Assembly (NCBI GenBank): GCA_002746935.1 | Contig: PDRW01000019.1 | Coordinates: forward strand, 1 to 40,078 | Length of the DNA stretch: 40,078 nucleotides | Direction: 5' to 3' | Origin: Rhodobacterales bacterium | GTDB lineage: Bacteria; Pseudomonadota; Alphaproteobacteria; Rhodobacterales; Rhodobacteraceae | In this document: piece after piece, positions 26,727-35,581 of the stretch | How the letters are laid out: each line of letters begins with the position of its first letter | Numbering within the stretch: the first letter of the stretch is position 1 | Position numbers and translations under genes: made by a program | Notes under the pieces: model-generated | What the model was told of the DNA's origin: nothing | Databases searched by the model: none | What the model saw: the letters and a program-made list of their open reading frames with translations, nothing else

Positions 26727-27458
26727 TTATCTGGTTCTCTTGTCGTTTTCAGGGCGATACTTCGGATCGACCGCACAACGCAGCATGGCCCGCGCGGCCT
26801 CTTCGATCTCGTGCCAATGCGGGAGCTGCGAGCGCTGATACCGAACCAGTACATCAAGCCCCTCGGCGCGGAAGTCCTGCTCACAGTCGGGATAAGGCAC
26901 GTTGGTGCTGCAATTGAAGACCGAGCGTATCATTCCGTCTGCGGTGCGGTCGACATAGATTTCATCAATAAAATGACCGGTGCGCCGGCCGGAGAGATTC
27001 ACCTGGTTGAGCCGTGGATCGAAACGGGCGGGCGTTTCCGTGCCGAAATCGGGGTCGGTCGATCGTCTGTTGCCCGTGCCGCGAATGGTGGCTGTTCGAA
27101 ATTCCAATAGCTTGTCAAGATCGACAATGTCGCGCAGCACGACGGTAATGCTATGATCGTTTCCGGCGCGGATCCGCTCGGCATGCTCACTCGAGTCCAG
27201 CCCTTCCCAGGTATCGAGATCCAGCATGAATCGCTCACCGTCGCGCTCCGGCACTTTCGACAGATCCTGTATCGCCGCGCGGGTGCGGAAGAAATTCCGC
27301 GGCAGGACGATCGGCACCACGGTGTTTTCCTGATACATTTCGATTTCATGATAATAAAGCCGCGTGTCCTCCTCGAACATCCGACAGGGATCCACCCCCT
27401 CTGCCCTCAGCGGCAGGCTGGAGATGAGCAAAACGCCGATAAAGCTTCGAATGAACAT
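26727..27458 (-). CDS. Secreted hypothetical protein, RTX-operon paralogue 2
   Basis: 243 residues from the second of two adjacent ATGs (GGAGG is four bases before it, only one before the first at 27461). Signal peptide residues 1 to about 20 (GVLLISSLPLRA-E). It differs from the next gene at only about 30 positions. The first 39 and last 36 residues are identical, while changes cluster in the middle (EIYVDRTADGMIRS region and just before it). C-terminal half has cysteines around NVPYP. Starts 14 bases after the stop of its paralogue and ends 16 bases before the RTX start, so all three are likely co-transcribed. Function unknown. Confidence 0.85.
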   Translation of the reverse strand: MFIRSFIGVLLISSLPLRAEGVDPCRMFEEDTRLYYHEIEMYQENTVVPIVLPRNFFRTRAAIQDLSKVPERDGERFMLDLDTWEGLDSSEHAERIRAGNDHSITVVLRDIVDLDKLLEFRTATIRGTGNRRSTDPDFGTETPARFDPRLNQVNLSGRRTGHFIDEIYVDRTADGMIRSVFNCSTNVPYPDCEQDFRAEGLDVLVRYQRSQLPHWHEIEEAARAMLRCAVDPKYRPENDKRTR

Positions 27459-27472
27459 CATGCCTCCGGGAG

Positions 27473-28201
27473 TTATCTGGTTCTCTTGTCGTTTTCAGGG
27501 CGATACTTCGGATCGACCGCGCAACGCAGCATGGCCCGCGCGGCCTCTTCGATCTCGTGCCAATGCGGGAGCTGCGAGCGCCGATATCGAACCTTTGCAT
27601 CGAGCCCTTCGGCGCGGAATTCCTGCTCGCAGCTTGGGTAAGGCACGTTGGTACTACAGCGGAAGACTGAGCGTATTGTTCCGTCTGCGGCGCGATCGAC
27701 ATAAATCTCGCCTATAAGAATGGTACTCCTGCCGGACAGATTCACCTGATTGAGCCGCGAATCGAAGCGGGCCGGCGTTTCCATGCCGAAATCGGGGTCG
27801 GTCGATTGTCTTTTGCCCGTGCCGTGAATGGTGGCTGTTCGAAATTCCAATAGCTTGTCAAGATCGACAATGTCGCGCAGCACGACGGCAATGCTGCGTT
27901 CGTTTCCGGCGCGGATCCGCTCGGCTTGCTCGCTCGAGTTCAGCCCCTCCCAGGTATCGAGATCGATCCAGAACATCTCACCGTCCCGCTCCGGCCCTTT
28001 TGACAGATCCTGTATCGCCGCGCGGGTGCGGAAGAAATTCCGTGGCAGGACGATCGGCACCACGGTGTTTTCCTGAGACATCTGGATTTCATGATAATAA
28101 AGCCGCGTGTCCTCCTCGAACATCCGGCAGGGATCCACCCCCTCTGCCCTCAACGGCAGGCTGGAGATGAGCAAAACGCCGATAAAGCTTCGAATGAACA
28201 T
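27473..28201 (-). CDS. Secreted hypothetical protein, RTX-operon paralogue 1
   Basis: 242 residues from the second of two adjacent ATGs; GGAGG directly precedes the first at 28204, so the second is slightly better spaced. Same signal peptide and ends as the 26727-27458 gene. One codon is missing relative to it in the variable STILIGEIYVD stretch. The unit of duplication (about 746 bp) includes the intergenic cctccgggagttatctggtt. First gene of the RTX operon. Periplasmic or exported; no domain recognised. Confidence 0.85.
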   Translation of the reverse strand: MFIRSFIGVLLISSLPLRAEGVDPCRMFEEDTRLYYHEIQMSQENTVVPIVLPRNFFRTRAAIQDLSKGPERDGEMFWIDLDTWEGLNSSEQAERIRAGNERSIAVVLRDIVDLDKLLEFRTATIHGTGKRQSTDPDFGMETPARFDSRLNQVNLSGRSTILIGEIYVDRAADGTIRSVFRCSTNVPYPSCEQEFRAEGLDAKVRYRRSQLPHWHEIEEAARAMLRCAVDPKYRPENDKRTR

Positions 28202-28204
28202 CAT

Positions 28205-28833
28205 CCTCCGGGGAAGTGTCTGGCACTCTTTGAAGTCATCCCGCCTTTTCAGGCATTTTTGCGGCGTTTTTACGGCGTTTCCAGCGCGCGCCGGTCTCAG
28301 GCTTCAGGCAAAATCCTGTTGCTCCGCGCCGTCCCCTATGCGCGATGTGGACCCGACAGCCCTTTTCCCGGGGCGGCGGTCTTTGCGCCTGCCGCGCAAG
28401 CCAATCAGGCGTCAGCCGAGGGCGTGAGGGCGTCGCGGCCGAGGTTGCCGCCCTGGCGTTTTCCAACCTGTCAGCTGCCACGAGATGAGCCGGACAGGCC
28501 GGATGACGCCTTGTTTTGCGGCCGTTTGCAAGCGTGGCGGCATCGGGAATACGGGCGATGAACGCCTCGACAAACCCGTCGTCGGCCTCCATGAGCATGC
28601 CGTGGGCGGTGGCAGCGATGGCGCCATTCGTGGTCCTGAACGACGCCAGGCCCGGCGGACATCTGCTTGATGCGCGCCTGTTTCCTGGGCTGTGTCTTTC
28701 ATGATACGTTGTCGATGGCAGGGCGTTTTCGGGTCGTGCCATTGGGCCCGCCTTGCTGGCATTGACATGAATATGGCCAAACGACAATCCTGATTGTGCC
28801 TTTTGGCTTCAAACCTTTTACAGCGTCAAGCAT
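28205..28833. other. Region upstream of the RTX operon, no intact gene
   Basis: About 630 bases between the operon start and the IS1595 element. The promoter of the operon should be in the part next to 28204. On the minus strand, about 28500-28660 carries a coding-like stretch (NGAIAATAHGMLMEADDGF, then VEAFIARIPDAATLANG) whose frame cannot be followed cleanly to either side; probably a degraded gene of unknown identity. Confidence 0.4.
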
Positions 28834-29573
28834 AATTCCGGAAGGCTCCAGACTGGCAATCCTCTGGAGCCAGTCTGTTTCAATGAACAAGAAGAATGGC
28901 TTGTCCCGCTATCGTCAGAGAAAACTGATTTCACTGTTCTGCGCCGACCTCACGGCCACTCAGGCCGCTCTCGTGGGCGGCTACAACCGCAATACCGCGA
29001 ACCGCTACTACCGCCTTTTCAGGGAAGCGATCCGCGACCACCAAAGAGCTCTGCAGGAGAAATTCCCGGGCACCGTCGAGGTCGACGAGAGTTACTTCGG
29101 TGCCACCCGAAAGCGTGGCGATCCAGGTTCCGGAAAACGTGGACGGGGCTCGCGGAAACAGCCGGTCTTCGGCATCTGCGAGCGCGGCGGCCGGGTGTTC
29201 GCCGAGCTCGTTCCGGATTGCGGGAAGAAGACATTACAAGGGCTTATAAGGGGAAAGGTCGCTCTGGAGACGGTGATCATGTCGGACGGATGGGCGGGTT
29301 ACGATGGCCTGGTCGATGTCGGCTACGACGCCCATTTCCGCATCGAGAAGGCCGCCCGGGCTGCCGAGAACCGCCCTGCCTTCGTCGACGGCGACATCCA
29401 TATCAACGGCATCGAAAGCTTCTGGTCTTTCGCCAGGCGACGCCTGGCCAAGTTCAACGGAACCCGCACCAATTTCGAGCTCCACCTCAAGGAATGCGAG
29501 TGGCGATGGGCAAGAATTTCGATACACTCGTCGAAGAATTCAATGCAATGCCAGTCTGGAGCTGACCGGAATT
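28834..29573 (+). mobile_element. IS1595-family insertion sequence
   Basis: About 740 bp with 25-bp terminal inverted repeats: aattccggaaggctccagac... at 28834-28858 and its near-complement ending ...ctggagctgaccggaatt at 29549-29573, three mismatches. It encloses one transposase gene. The right end directly adjoins a truncated copy of palindromic repeat A. I could not see a clear 8-bp target duplication; aatt is present at both edges. Confidence 0.85.
28883..29565 (+). pseudogene. IS1595-family transposase, frameshifted near its end
   Basis: Start ATG 28883 (MNKKNGLSRYRQRKLISLF). The ISXO2-like DDE/N catalytic domain is present: EVDESYFGATRKRG (first acidic residue), VIMSDGWAGYDGL (second) and HINGIESFWSFARRRLAKFNG (third motif, N-E). 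After KECEWRW at about 29508 one base is lost. The other frame continues GKNFDTLVEEFNAMPVWS and stops with TGA at 29563-29565 inside the right inverted repeat, which must be the original end. The current frame instead runs out of the IS to 29617. The last about 22 residues are altered; activity uncertain. Confidence 0.85.
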
Positions 29574-29650
29574 ACCTGACGTGGCCTGAAATCAGAGATT
29601 TTGGACGCGTCAGATGATACTCTTTGTGTCAGGTATTTCGTCAAACGCTA
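29571..29650 (+). mobile_element. Palindromic repeat A, copy 3 (left arm lost)
   Basis: From attacctgacg it follows the element at 11143-11246 to its right end (gtcaggtatttcgtcaaacg), with the central tgaaatcagagattttgg. The left arm with AGAGCGTT is missing and replaced by the IS1595 right end, showing that the IS inserted into this repeat and that sequence was then lost on the left side. Confidence 0.8.
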
Positions 29651-30333
29651 TAATTTACGCTGATGCTTCGCGGGTTTTGCAATCAAGCTCCACTCCCTTC
29701 AGCCATAGCGGCCCGGATCGGCGCGCAGACAAACGCGGCGGCTCTCCCCGGGCGTTCCGAACAAATTCATACCCAGGCCATTGCCCGCCTCGAACAGCTC
29801 CCCGGCGACCCCGACACCCTCCATGCCGCCACGGCCATCCCGCAACACCAATCCGAGGCATGACGCTCACGCCAGCCCCCAACGCCATCATCGCCCGGAT
29901 CCAGCCCGATCCCGGCCGTCTGCTTTCCGCGGCACGTTTCCCAGACGACATCGCCCAACATCTCGCCTTTTCCCCGGATCAAATACTCCGAAAGCCCGGG
30001 GGCAGCGCCCCCGGCCACCCCGTTCCGCGCTTTCCCGCAGGCTTTGGGCACGCGACCCCCAAAATCGCCTTTCCCCGCGGCTCCGCCGCTTTGCCCCCTG
30101 GCAAACCCGGGGCGCCCCGGTGCCGCGAAGCGGCGCGCCGGCCTCCCGCTCACCGAACAACCACCGCCGCCCCTTGCGCATCCCGCACATTGCGAGGCGC
30201 ACGGGCAACACAATTCCGTCTCCGCCGGAGCGATCCCCCCCTGAACACTGGATTTTTCCAACCTTTCCCACTACGCTTGCAGAAAACGAACAGGCAGAAC
30301 TCCATAGCAGAACTCCATAAAGGAGCCCGAGCA
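29651..30333. other. Leader region of the capsule export gene, no gene seen
   Basis: About 680 bases. No start-supported coding frame. It holds dispersed intergenic repeat copy 3 (29966-30023) and a duplicated cagaactccata just before the next start (30296-30318), which carries part of that gene's leader. Confidence 0.5.
29966..30023 (-). repeat. Dispersed intergenic repeat, copy 3
   Basis: On the minus strand ccgggggcgctgcccccggg, then cggagtatttgatcc and an A-rich tail, the same as copy 1 at 3439-3496. The orientation suggests it once marked the end of a leftward gene. Confidence 0.7.
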
Positions 30334-31485
30334 GTGAAAATCATGGGTAACCCCTGGGCGCGTACAGCGGCCCTTTTGTTGTGTGTTGCAGGCGTTTCCG
30401 GCTGCGAGATGTTGCCACGGTCCGGCCCCAGCAAGTCTGAAATCTACGCCGGTTCCGTCCAGCAGCAGGGCGATGCGTTCATCGTCGCGGTCAACGATCA
30501 TGTGACCCGCGCCACCGCCGTTGCGCCCGCGCTCGGGTTTTCGAAGGCTTTCCTGCGCGCCGGAGTGGTCGGCTCCGACACCATTCACCCGGGCGATGTG
30601 CTGGGCGTGTCGATCTGGGAAAATGTCGAGGAGGGCATTCTTGCCAAGTCCGCCGCCCCGGCGATGCTCGAAGAGGTGCAGGTCGACGGGTCCGGTTTCA
30701 TCTTCATCCCCTACGCCGGCCGCATCAAGGCCGCGGGCAACACCCCGGAGGCGGTGCGCCGGATCGTGACCCGGAAACTCGAGGAACAGACCCCCGACCC
30801 GCAGGTCATGGTGACCCGCGTGGCCGGCGACGGCGCAACGGTATCGGTCACCGGCGCGGTCGGCGGCCAGGGCGTGTTTCCGATCGAACGCCCGACCCGC
30901 ACCCTCGGCGCAATGCTGGCCAACGCCCGTGGCGTGACGATTCCCCCCGAACTCGCCGTGGTCCGGATCATCCGCGGCGGCAAGACCGGGCAGATCTGGT
31001 ATCAGGATCTGTTCGAACATCCCGAACTCGACATCGCGCTCAGAAACGGCGACCGCATTCTTGTCGAGGCAGACACCCGTGCCTTCACCGCGCTCGGGGC
31101 CACCGGCACCCAGACCCGGATGAAATTCGAAACCCGCACCCTCAGCGGCCTTGAAGCGATTGCCCAGGTGGGCGGGCTCAGCCCGACCCTGGCCGACCCG
31201 ACCGGTGTTTTCGTGTTCCGCAATGAATCCGCCGAAATCGCCGGAAACGTTCTTGGCCGCAGCGATCTTGTCGGGGCGCAGCGGATGGTCTATGTGCTCG
31301 ACCTCACCGAGCCCAACGGCATGTTCAAGGCGCGCGACTTCGTGATCCGCGACGGAGATACGGTCTATGTGACCGAAGCGCCCTATGTGCAATGGACCAA
31401 GATTCTCACCGCACTGACTTCGGCAACCAGCGCGGTCAGCGCGGTCGGCTCCACCGCCGAAAGCCTCAATCTGGTCGACGACTAG
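30334..31485 (+). CDS. Polysaccharide export outer-membrane lipoprotein (Wza/KpsD-like)
   Basis: 383 residues. GTG 30334 is chosen because AGGAG lies eight bases upstream; the ATG nine bases later would be too far. Signal peptide with lipobox VSGC, so a lipoprotein. The Poly_export domain follows (HPGDVLGVSIWENVEEG, then VDGSGFIFIPYAGRIKAAGNTPEAV), then SLBB-type repeats (VSVTGAVGGQGVFPI; VFVFRNES) and the ending RDGDTVYVTEAPYVQW. Such proteins form the outer-membrane channel through which capsule is exported. Followed by kpsC on the same strand, 110 bases on. Confidence 0.92.
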   Translation: MKIMGNPWARTAALLLCVAGVSGCEMLPRSGPSKSEIYAGSVQQQGDAFIVAVNDHVTRATAVAPALGFSKAFLRAGVVGSDTIHPGDVLGVSIWENVEEGILAKSAAPAMLEEVQVDGSGFIFIPYAGRIKAAGNTPEAVRRIVTRKLEEQTPDPQVMVTRVAGDGATVSVTGAVGGQGVFPIERPTRTLGAMLANARGVTIPPELAVVRIIRGGKTGQIWYQDLFEHPELDIALRNGDRILVEADTRAFTALGATGTQTRMKFETRTLSGLEAIAQVGGLSPTLADPTGVFVFRNESAEIAGNVLGRSDLVGAQRMVYVLDLTEPNGMFKARDFVIRDGDTVYVTEAPYVQWTKILTALTSATSAVSAVGSTAESLNLVDD

Positions 31486-31595
31486 ACCATGCCGCGGTCA
31501 TCCGCATTCACGCGCCCTGCTCTGGCCGCCCGGTTCCGCATCCCGCGAAGCACGGAACCGGTGCCATTGTTGCGCCACATGCGTTAGTCCGGCCG

Positions 31596-33665
31596 GTGGA
31601 CCGCATACCGGCAGACTCGCAAGCCCCCGGGACGGCACCGTCCCGGCGGCTGTTCGTGCCCTCGCTCAGCTTCGTCACCAACCGGCGTTTGCGCCGCATT
31701 CTCGCGCTTGCAGGCTGGGAAGTGCATGTGTTCGGCCGCCCCGGCCCGAACGATGCGGTGGGCATCTGGGGCCGGGGCCGCACATCCGCCCGCGCCGAAC
31801 GCCTCGCCCGGACCAGCGGCGCGCGGCGCGTCTGGCTCGAAGACGCCTTCCTGCGTTCGGTCGCGCCCGGGCGCAGCGGCGAGCCGCCCATGGGGCTCCT
31901 GATCGACGAAAGCGGGCTGCATTTCGACGCCACCGGCCCTTCGGATCTCGAAACCCTGCTGGCCACCCATCCGCTTGACGACAGCGCGCAGCTCACCCGC
32001 GCCCGCCAGGCGATGGATCTCATGGCCCGGGCGCATCTGTCGAAATACAACGCCTTCGACCCCGCCCTGCCGCTCCCCCCTGCCCCCTTCGTGCTGGTGA
32101 TCGACCAGACCGAGGGCGACGCATCGTTGCAGGGGGCGGGGCGGGCGCGGTTTCTCGAGATGCTGGCGATTGCAGCCGAGGAACACCCCGGGGCCGCGAT
32201 CGTGATCAAGACCCACCCCGAGACCGCCGCCGGCCATCGCCCCGGCCATTTCGGCCCCGAAGACGCCAGCCCGCGCGTGACCCTGGTGGATGCACCGGTC
32301 GACCCCTGGGCGCTGATGGGGTCCGCGCAGGCGGTCTATACGGTGAGTTCCGGGCTCGGTTTCGAGGCGATTCTCGCCGGTCACCGCCCGCGGGTGTTCG
32401 GCACGCCGTGGTATGCCGGCTGGGGCCTCACCGAAGACGACCACAGCTTCCCGCGCCGCAACCGGCGCCTCACCCGCGCCCAGGCTTTCACCGGCGCGAT
32501 GCTGCTCTACCCCACATGGTACGACCCGCATCACGACCAGCCTTGCGGCGTCGAACAGGTGATGACCGCGCTGGAGGCCCGCGCCCGCGCCTGGCGCGAA
32601 GACCGGCAGGGCTATGTTGCCTGCGGAATGCGGCTGTGGAAACGCGCCGCCCTTGCGCGGTTTTTCGGGCGCGAACGGCGGATGCTGTTTCGCAATGGCC
32701 GCACTGCGGTGGAGGCGGCCCGGCGCAGCGGCCGGGTGCTGATGGCCTGGGCCGGGACGGCAGAGGGGCTTGAAACGGAGGGCCTGCCGCTCGTCCGGGT
32801 CGAAGACGGCTTTCTGCGCTCCCGCGGGCTCGGCGCAGACCTGGTCGCGCCGATGTCGCTGGTGCGGGACGATCTCGGCATCTACTACGACCCGCACCGC
32901 GAAAGCCGCCTCGAACGGCTGATCATCGCTTCGGTGCGCCTGCCCGATGGCGCCCGGGCCCGCGCCGAACGGCTGATCGAGGGGCTGATCCGCGCACGGC
33001 TGACCAAGTACAACCTCGCCGGCGGGGGCGCGGCGGGGATCGAGGCGGCGGCCCCGGCCCTGCCCGAAGGCCACCGCATTCTGGTGCCGGGACAGGTGGA
33101 GGACGACGCCTCTGTCCGCCTCGGCACCAGCGCGGTGACCACCAATCTGGGCCTTCTGGAGGCGGTGCGCGCCGCCAACCCGCAGGCCGTCATCGTCTAC
33201 AAGCCGCACCCGGACGTGGAGGCCGGCCTGCGCAAGGGCACCGTCCCGCCTGACGCTCTGGCCCGCCTCGCCGATGTGGTGGCCACCCGGGCCGACCCGG
33301 TTGCGCTGATCGAGGCGGTGGACGAGGTCTGGACCCTGACCTCGCTCCTCGGCTTCGAAGCGCTGATCCGGGGCCGCAAGGTCAGCTGCCTTGGCGCGCC
33401 GTTCTATGCGGGCTGGGGGCTCACCCGCGATCTCGGCGAGGTGCCGACGCGCCGGGTGGCCCGGACCGACATCATCGCCCTCGCCCATGCCGCGCTGATC
33501 GACTATCCGCGCTACCACGATCCGCTGACAGGCGCACCCTGCCCGGCCGAAGTGGTGGCCGACCGTCTGGCCCAGGGCCAGGCCGCCCCCACCGGCCCGC
33601 TCGCGCGGCTGCTCGCGAAGGGCCAAGGGCTGACACTGGGGCTGTTCGGCACCTGGTGGCGGTAG
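31596..33665 (+). CDS. kpsC: Capsular polysaccharide biosynthesis protein KpsC
   Basis: 689 residues if the GTG at 31596 is the start; no in-frame ATG with a good site is near, and the frame is open well upstream, so the start is uncertain. KpsC has two tandem Kdo-transferase modules, and both are visible: RRVWLEDAFLRS...VLVIDQTEGDASLQGAG...YTVSSGLGFEAILAG...YAGWGLTED, then LVRVEDGFLRSRGLG...ILVPGQVEDDASVRLG...WTLTSLLGFEALIRG...YAGWGLTRD. It extends the Kdo linker begun by KpsS. Length matches the family (about 670-690). kpsM/T/E export genes are not in the window. Confidence 0.94.
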   Translation: MDRIPADSQAPGTAPSRRLFVPSLSFVTNRRLRRILALAGWEVHVFGRPGPNDAVGIWGRGRTSARAERLARTSGARRVWLEDAFLRSVAPGRSGEPPMGLLIDESGLHFDATGPSDLETLLATHPLDDSAQLTRARQAMDLMARAHLSKYNAFDPALPLPPAPFVLVIDQTEGDASLQGAGRARFLEMLAIAAEEHPGAAIVIKTHPETAAGHRPGHFGPEDASPRVTLVDAPVDPWALMGSAQAVYTVSSGLGFEAILAGHRPRVFGTPWYAGWGLTEDDHSFPRRNRRLTRAQAFTGAMLLYPTWYDPHHDQPCGVEQVMTALEARARAWREDRQGYVACGMRLWKRAALARFFGRERRMLFRNGRTAVEAARRSGRVLMAWAGTAEGLETEGLPLVRVEDGFLRSRGLGADLVAPMSLVRDDLGIYYDPHRESRLERLIIASVRLPDGARARAERLIEGLIRARLTKYNLAGGGAAGIEAAAPALPEGHRILVPGQVEDDASVRLGTSAVTTNLGLLEAVRAANPQAVIVYKPHPDVEAGLRKGTVPPDALARLADVVATRADPVALIEAVDEVWTLTSLLGFEALIRGRKVSCLGAPFYAGWGLTRDLGEVPTRRVARTDIIALAHAALIDYPRYHDPLTGAPCPAEVVADRLAQGQAAPTGPLARLLAKGQGLTLGLFGTWWR

Positions 33666-33668
33666 GCT

Positions 33669-34003
33669 GGGCGCGCAAGGTGCTGGGCGCCGGCTGGCAA
33701 CGTTGCCGGGTGCATTTCCAGCGCAACCCGGGCGCAACCACCGGGTCCGCGCAGGCAAGACCCGCAAGCCGGTGGTCCGTGCGGTGGTGAAGACAATCTT
33801 CGCCGGGAAGGATCGCGAACAGGCCCACGCCCGGTGGCGCGAGGTCGCCGGCAAGCTGCACGACAGGTTCCGCGATGTCGCCGGGCTCATGGACGAGACC
33901 GTGCATGACGGGCTCGCCCGTATGACCTTCGCCAAGAGCCTGCATTCGAAGACGCAGGGGGACACCAGATCCTGCACCACGTCCCGGCGCACCCTCCGAC
34001 AAG
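33669..34003 (+). pseudogene. IS256-family transposase remnant
   Basis: Just after kpsC, ARKVLGAGWQRCRVHFQRN is read in one frame, and then AGKTRKPVVRAVVKTIFAGK, WREVAGKLHDRFRDVAGLMDE and DGLARMTFAKSLHSK in another. These follow one another as in the catalytic half of IS256-type transposases. Both ends are lost and at least one frameshift separates the pieces. Confidence 0.75.
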
Positions 34004-34103
34004 ACGCCAATAAATGCCTGTTTCCCGTTTGGACAGGCAAACGCTTGAAGCGAATCGGCAAAATGACTGGAGTTACAGAATCGAGGATGAAAGGATATTC
34101 GAT

Positions 34104-34373
34104 ATGAAACTCAAGACTCTTTTGCCTTTGGTTGCAGTTCCTGGCCTTGCGGCCTGTTTCGATGGTCCCGGACCGGCAACCCCCGGTTCCACCGCCTGCC
34201 CGGCGGCTTCGTTGCAATACATGATCGGCCAGCCAGCCAGTGTGGCCGAAAGCTACGTCTACAGCCCCAAGCGGGTGAAGTATCCGGGCGAAGCATACAC
34301 GCTGGACTACAATCCGAACCGGCTGAATTTCACCATCACCGGCGGGGCAATTTCAGCGGTTTCGTGCAACTGA
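34104..34373 (+). CDS. I78-type peptidase-inhibitor lipoprotein
   Basis: 89 residues from ATG 34104, AGGA upstream. Signal peptide with lipobox LAAC (residues 15-18), so a membrane-anchored lipoprotein. The mature part is one I78 inhibitor-like domain: CPAASLQYMIGQPASVAES, then PGEAYTLDYNPNRLNFTI and a terminal SAVSCN, whose two cysteines probably pair. The family resembles potato-type serine-protease inhibitors. Probably guards the cell envelope against exported proteases. Composition is less GC-rich than neighbours and it sits between IS debris and a regulator. Confidence 0.85.
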   Translation: MKLKTLLPLVAVPGLAACFDGPGPATPGSTACPAASLQYMIGQPASVAESYVYSPKRVKYPGEAYTLDYNPNRLNFTITGGAISAVSCN

Positions 34374-34456
34374 TCCGGTATGGCCGCAGCCTTGCGGAGC
34401 GAACCGATGGCGTCGGGCTGAAAAGTCTGGCCACTGCGTGGCGTTGACGACAAAAC

Positions 34457-35461
34457 CTATGTGTTTTGGCCGGATTGTCTGGCTTCCCTCAGCCAGGCCG
34501 TTGGGTTCGTGCCCAGAACACGCAAGAATTCCCGGTTGAAGTTCGACTTGGTATTGAAGCCGGACATCAGCATGGCATGGGTGACCGGCTCGCCCTCCAG
34601 CATCGCTTTCTGAGCTGCCGCAATCCGGGCGTTGTTGATGAAACGGGATAGGTTTTCCCCGGTTGCCCGATTGATTGTCACCGACAAGGACTTCGCCGGC
34701 ACGCCCATTTTGCGCGACAGCCTGGACAAGGTGAGGTCCGGGTCCAGATAGGGCTTTTGCGTCTCCATGAACGCCTGAATGCGCTCCCGGATTTCCGGGT
34801 CTGCAACCTGCGATGCGGGCGGGTCATGCGGTTCGTCGTCAACGACGGTCTGCAAATGCGGTGAAAGACTGAGTATGCCGATAATCAGAAGAGTGCCGAC
34901 GGAAAACACGCTGACGATCCATGCCCGAAGCTCCGGATAACCGGCAAGCTGTGTCGCGGCAATCAGGGCATCGCTCACCGCCGAGGCGACAAGGGCCGCA
35001 CCGATAACACGCCAGATGCGCGCTGGCAGTTCGCCACTGGCCAGAAGCGCATCGGGTTGCGCATCGGCCCCGTCCCTGATGGAAAGCAGGATCAGCACCC
35101 CATAGATCACGAAGAGCCCCGGCAAGAGCACATCCAGAAACTGTGGGGCAACCAGAAGGGCTGCGGCCGACGTGATTGGCCCAAGCGCGTGCAACATGTC
35201 CGTGCGGGAAACCCGATTGTGGTACGCAATCCACGCGACCGGCGGGATGAAGGACGCCACGAGTGGCTGCACCCATCGCATGATCCCGACGCCATAGTGC
35301 TGGCCGAGCGCCATGACCAGCGACTGCCCAGCACATAGCATGAGCAGCAGACCCAGCGGGTTTGCCTGCCCTCTTTGCCGCCAGAGCCGAAGGCCGGCAA
35401 AGCCCAGCACGCAGGCCACAAAAACCGGAATCGGAAAGCTCGGCACGCCATTTTCCTCCAC
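34457..35461 (-). CDS. AraC-family regulator with membrane-spanning N-terminus
   Basis: 334 residues. The N-terminal half has about six or seven hydrophobic helices (starting FPIPVFVACVLGFAGLRLW). The C-terminal about 100 residues form an AraC double helix-turn-helix (LTLSRLSRKMGVPAKSLSVT; then AMLMSGFNTKSNFNREFLRV and LGTNPTAWLREAR). Such membrane AraC proteins sense external or membrane signals. It is divergent from the hydrolase pseudogene at 35582 with about 120 bases between, the usual arrangement for a regulator and its target; the target is now broken. Confidence 0.88.
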   Translation of the reverse strand: MEENGVPSFPIPVFVACVLGFAGLRLWRQRGQANPLGLLLMLCAGQSLVMALGQHYGVGIMRWVQPLVASFIPPVAWIAYHNRVSRTDMLHALGPITSAAALLVAPQFLDVLLPGLFVIYGVLILLSIRDGADAQPDALLASGELPARIWRVIGAALVASAVSDALIAATQLAGYPELRAWIVSVFSVGTLLIIGILSLSPHLQTVVDDEPHDPPASQVADPEIRERIQAFMETQKPYLDPDLTLSRLSRKMGVPAKSLSVTINRATGENLSRFINNARIAAAQKAMLEGEPVTHAMLMSGFNTKSNFNREFLRVLGTNPTAWLREARQSGQNT

Positions 35462-35581
35462 AGCCTGTCACCGAGAATAGTCCCGCAACCGGATCATGAC
35501 GACCTGGAACCGGATCCAGGACGCGGGCCCGGGGGCTTGCATCTATTGAAGGGCATTGTCCGACAAGCAATGGAGAAAACG

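Noticed and set aside
31584-34217. Very long open frame on the minus strand opposite kpsC
   Set aside because: It is the antisense shadow of a high-GC gene; the plus strand has clear KpsC motifs in order, and the antisense product is a compositionally biased Arg/Gly/His/Pro mix with no domain.
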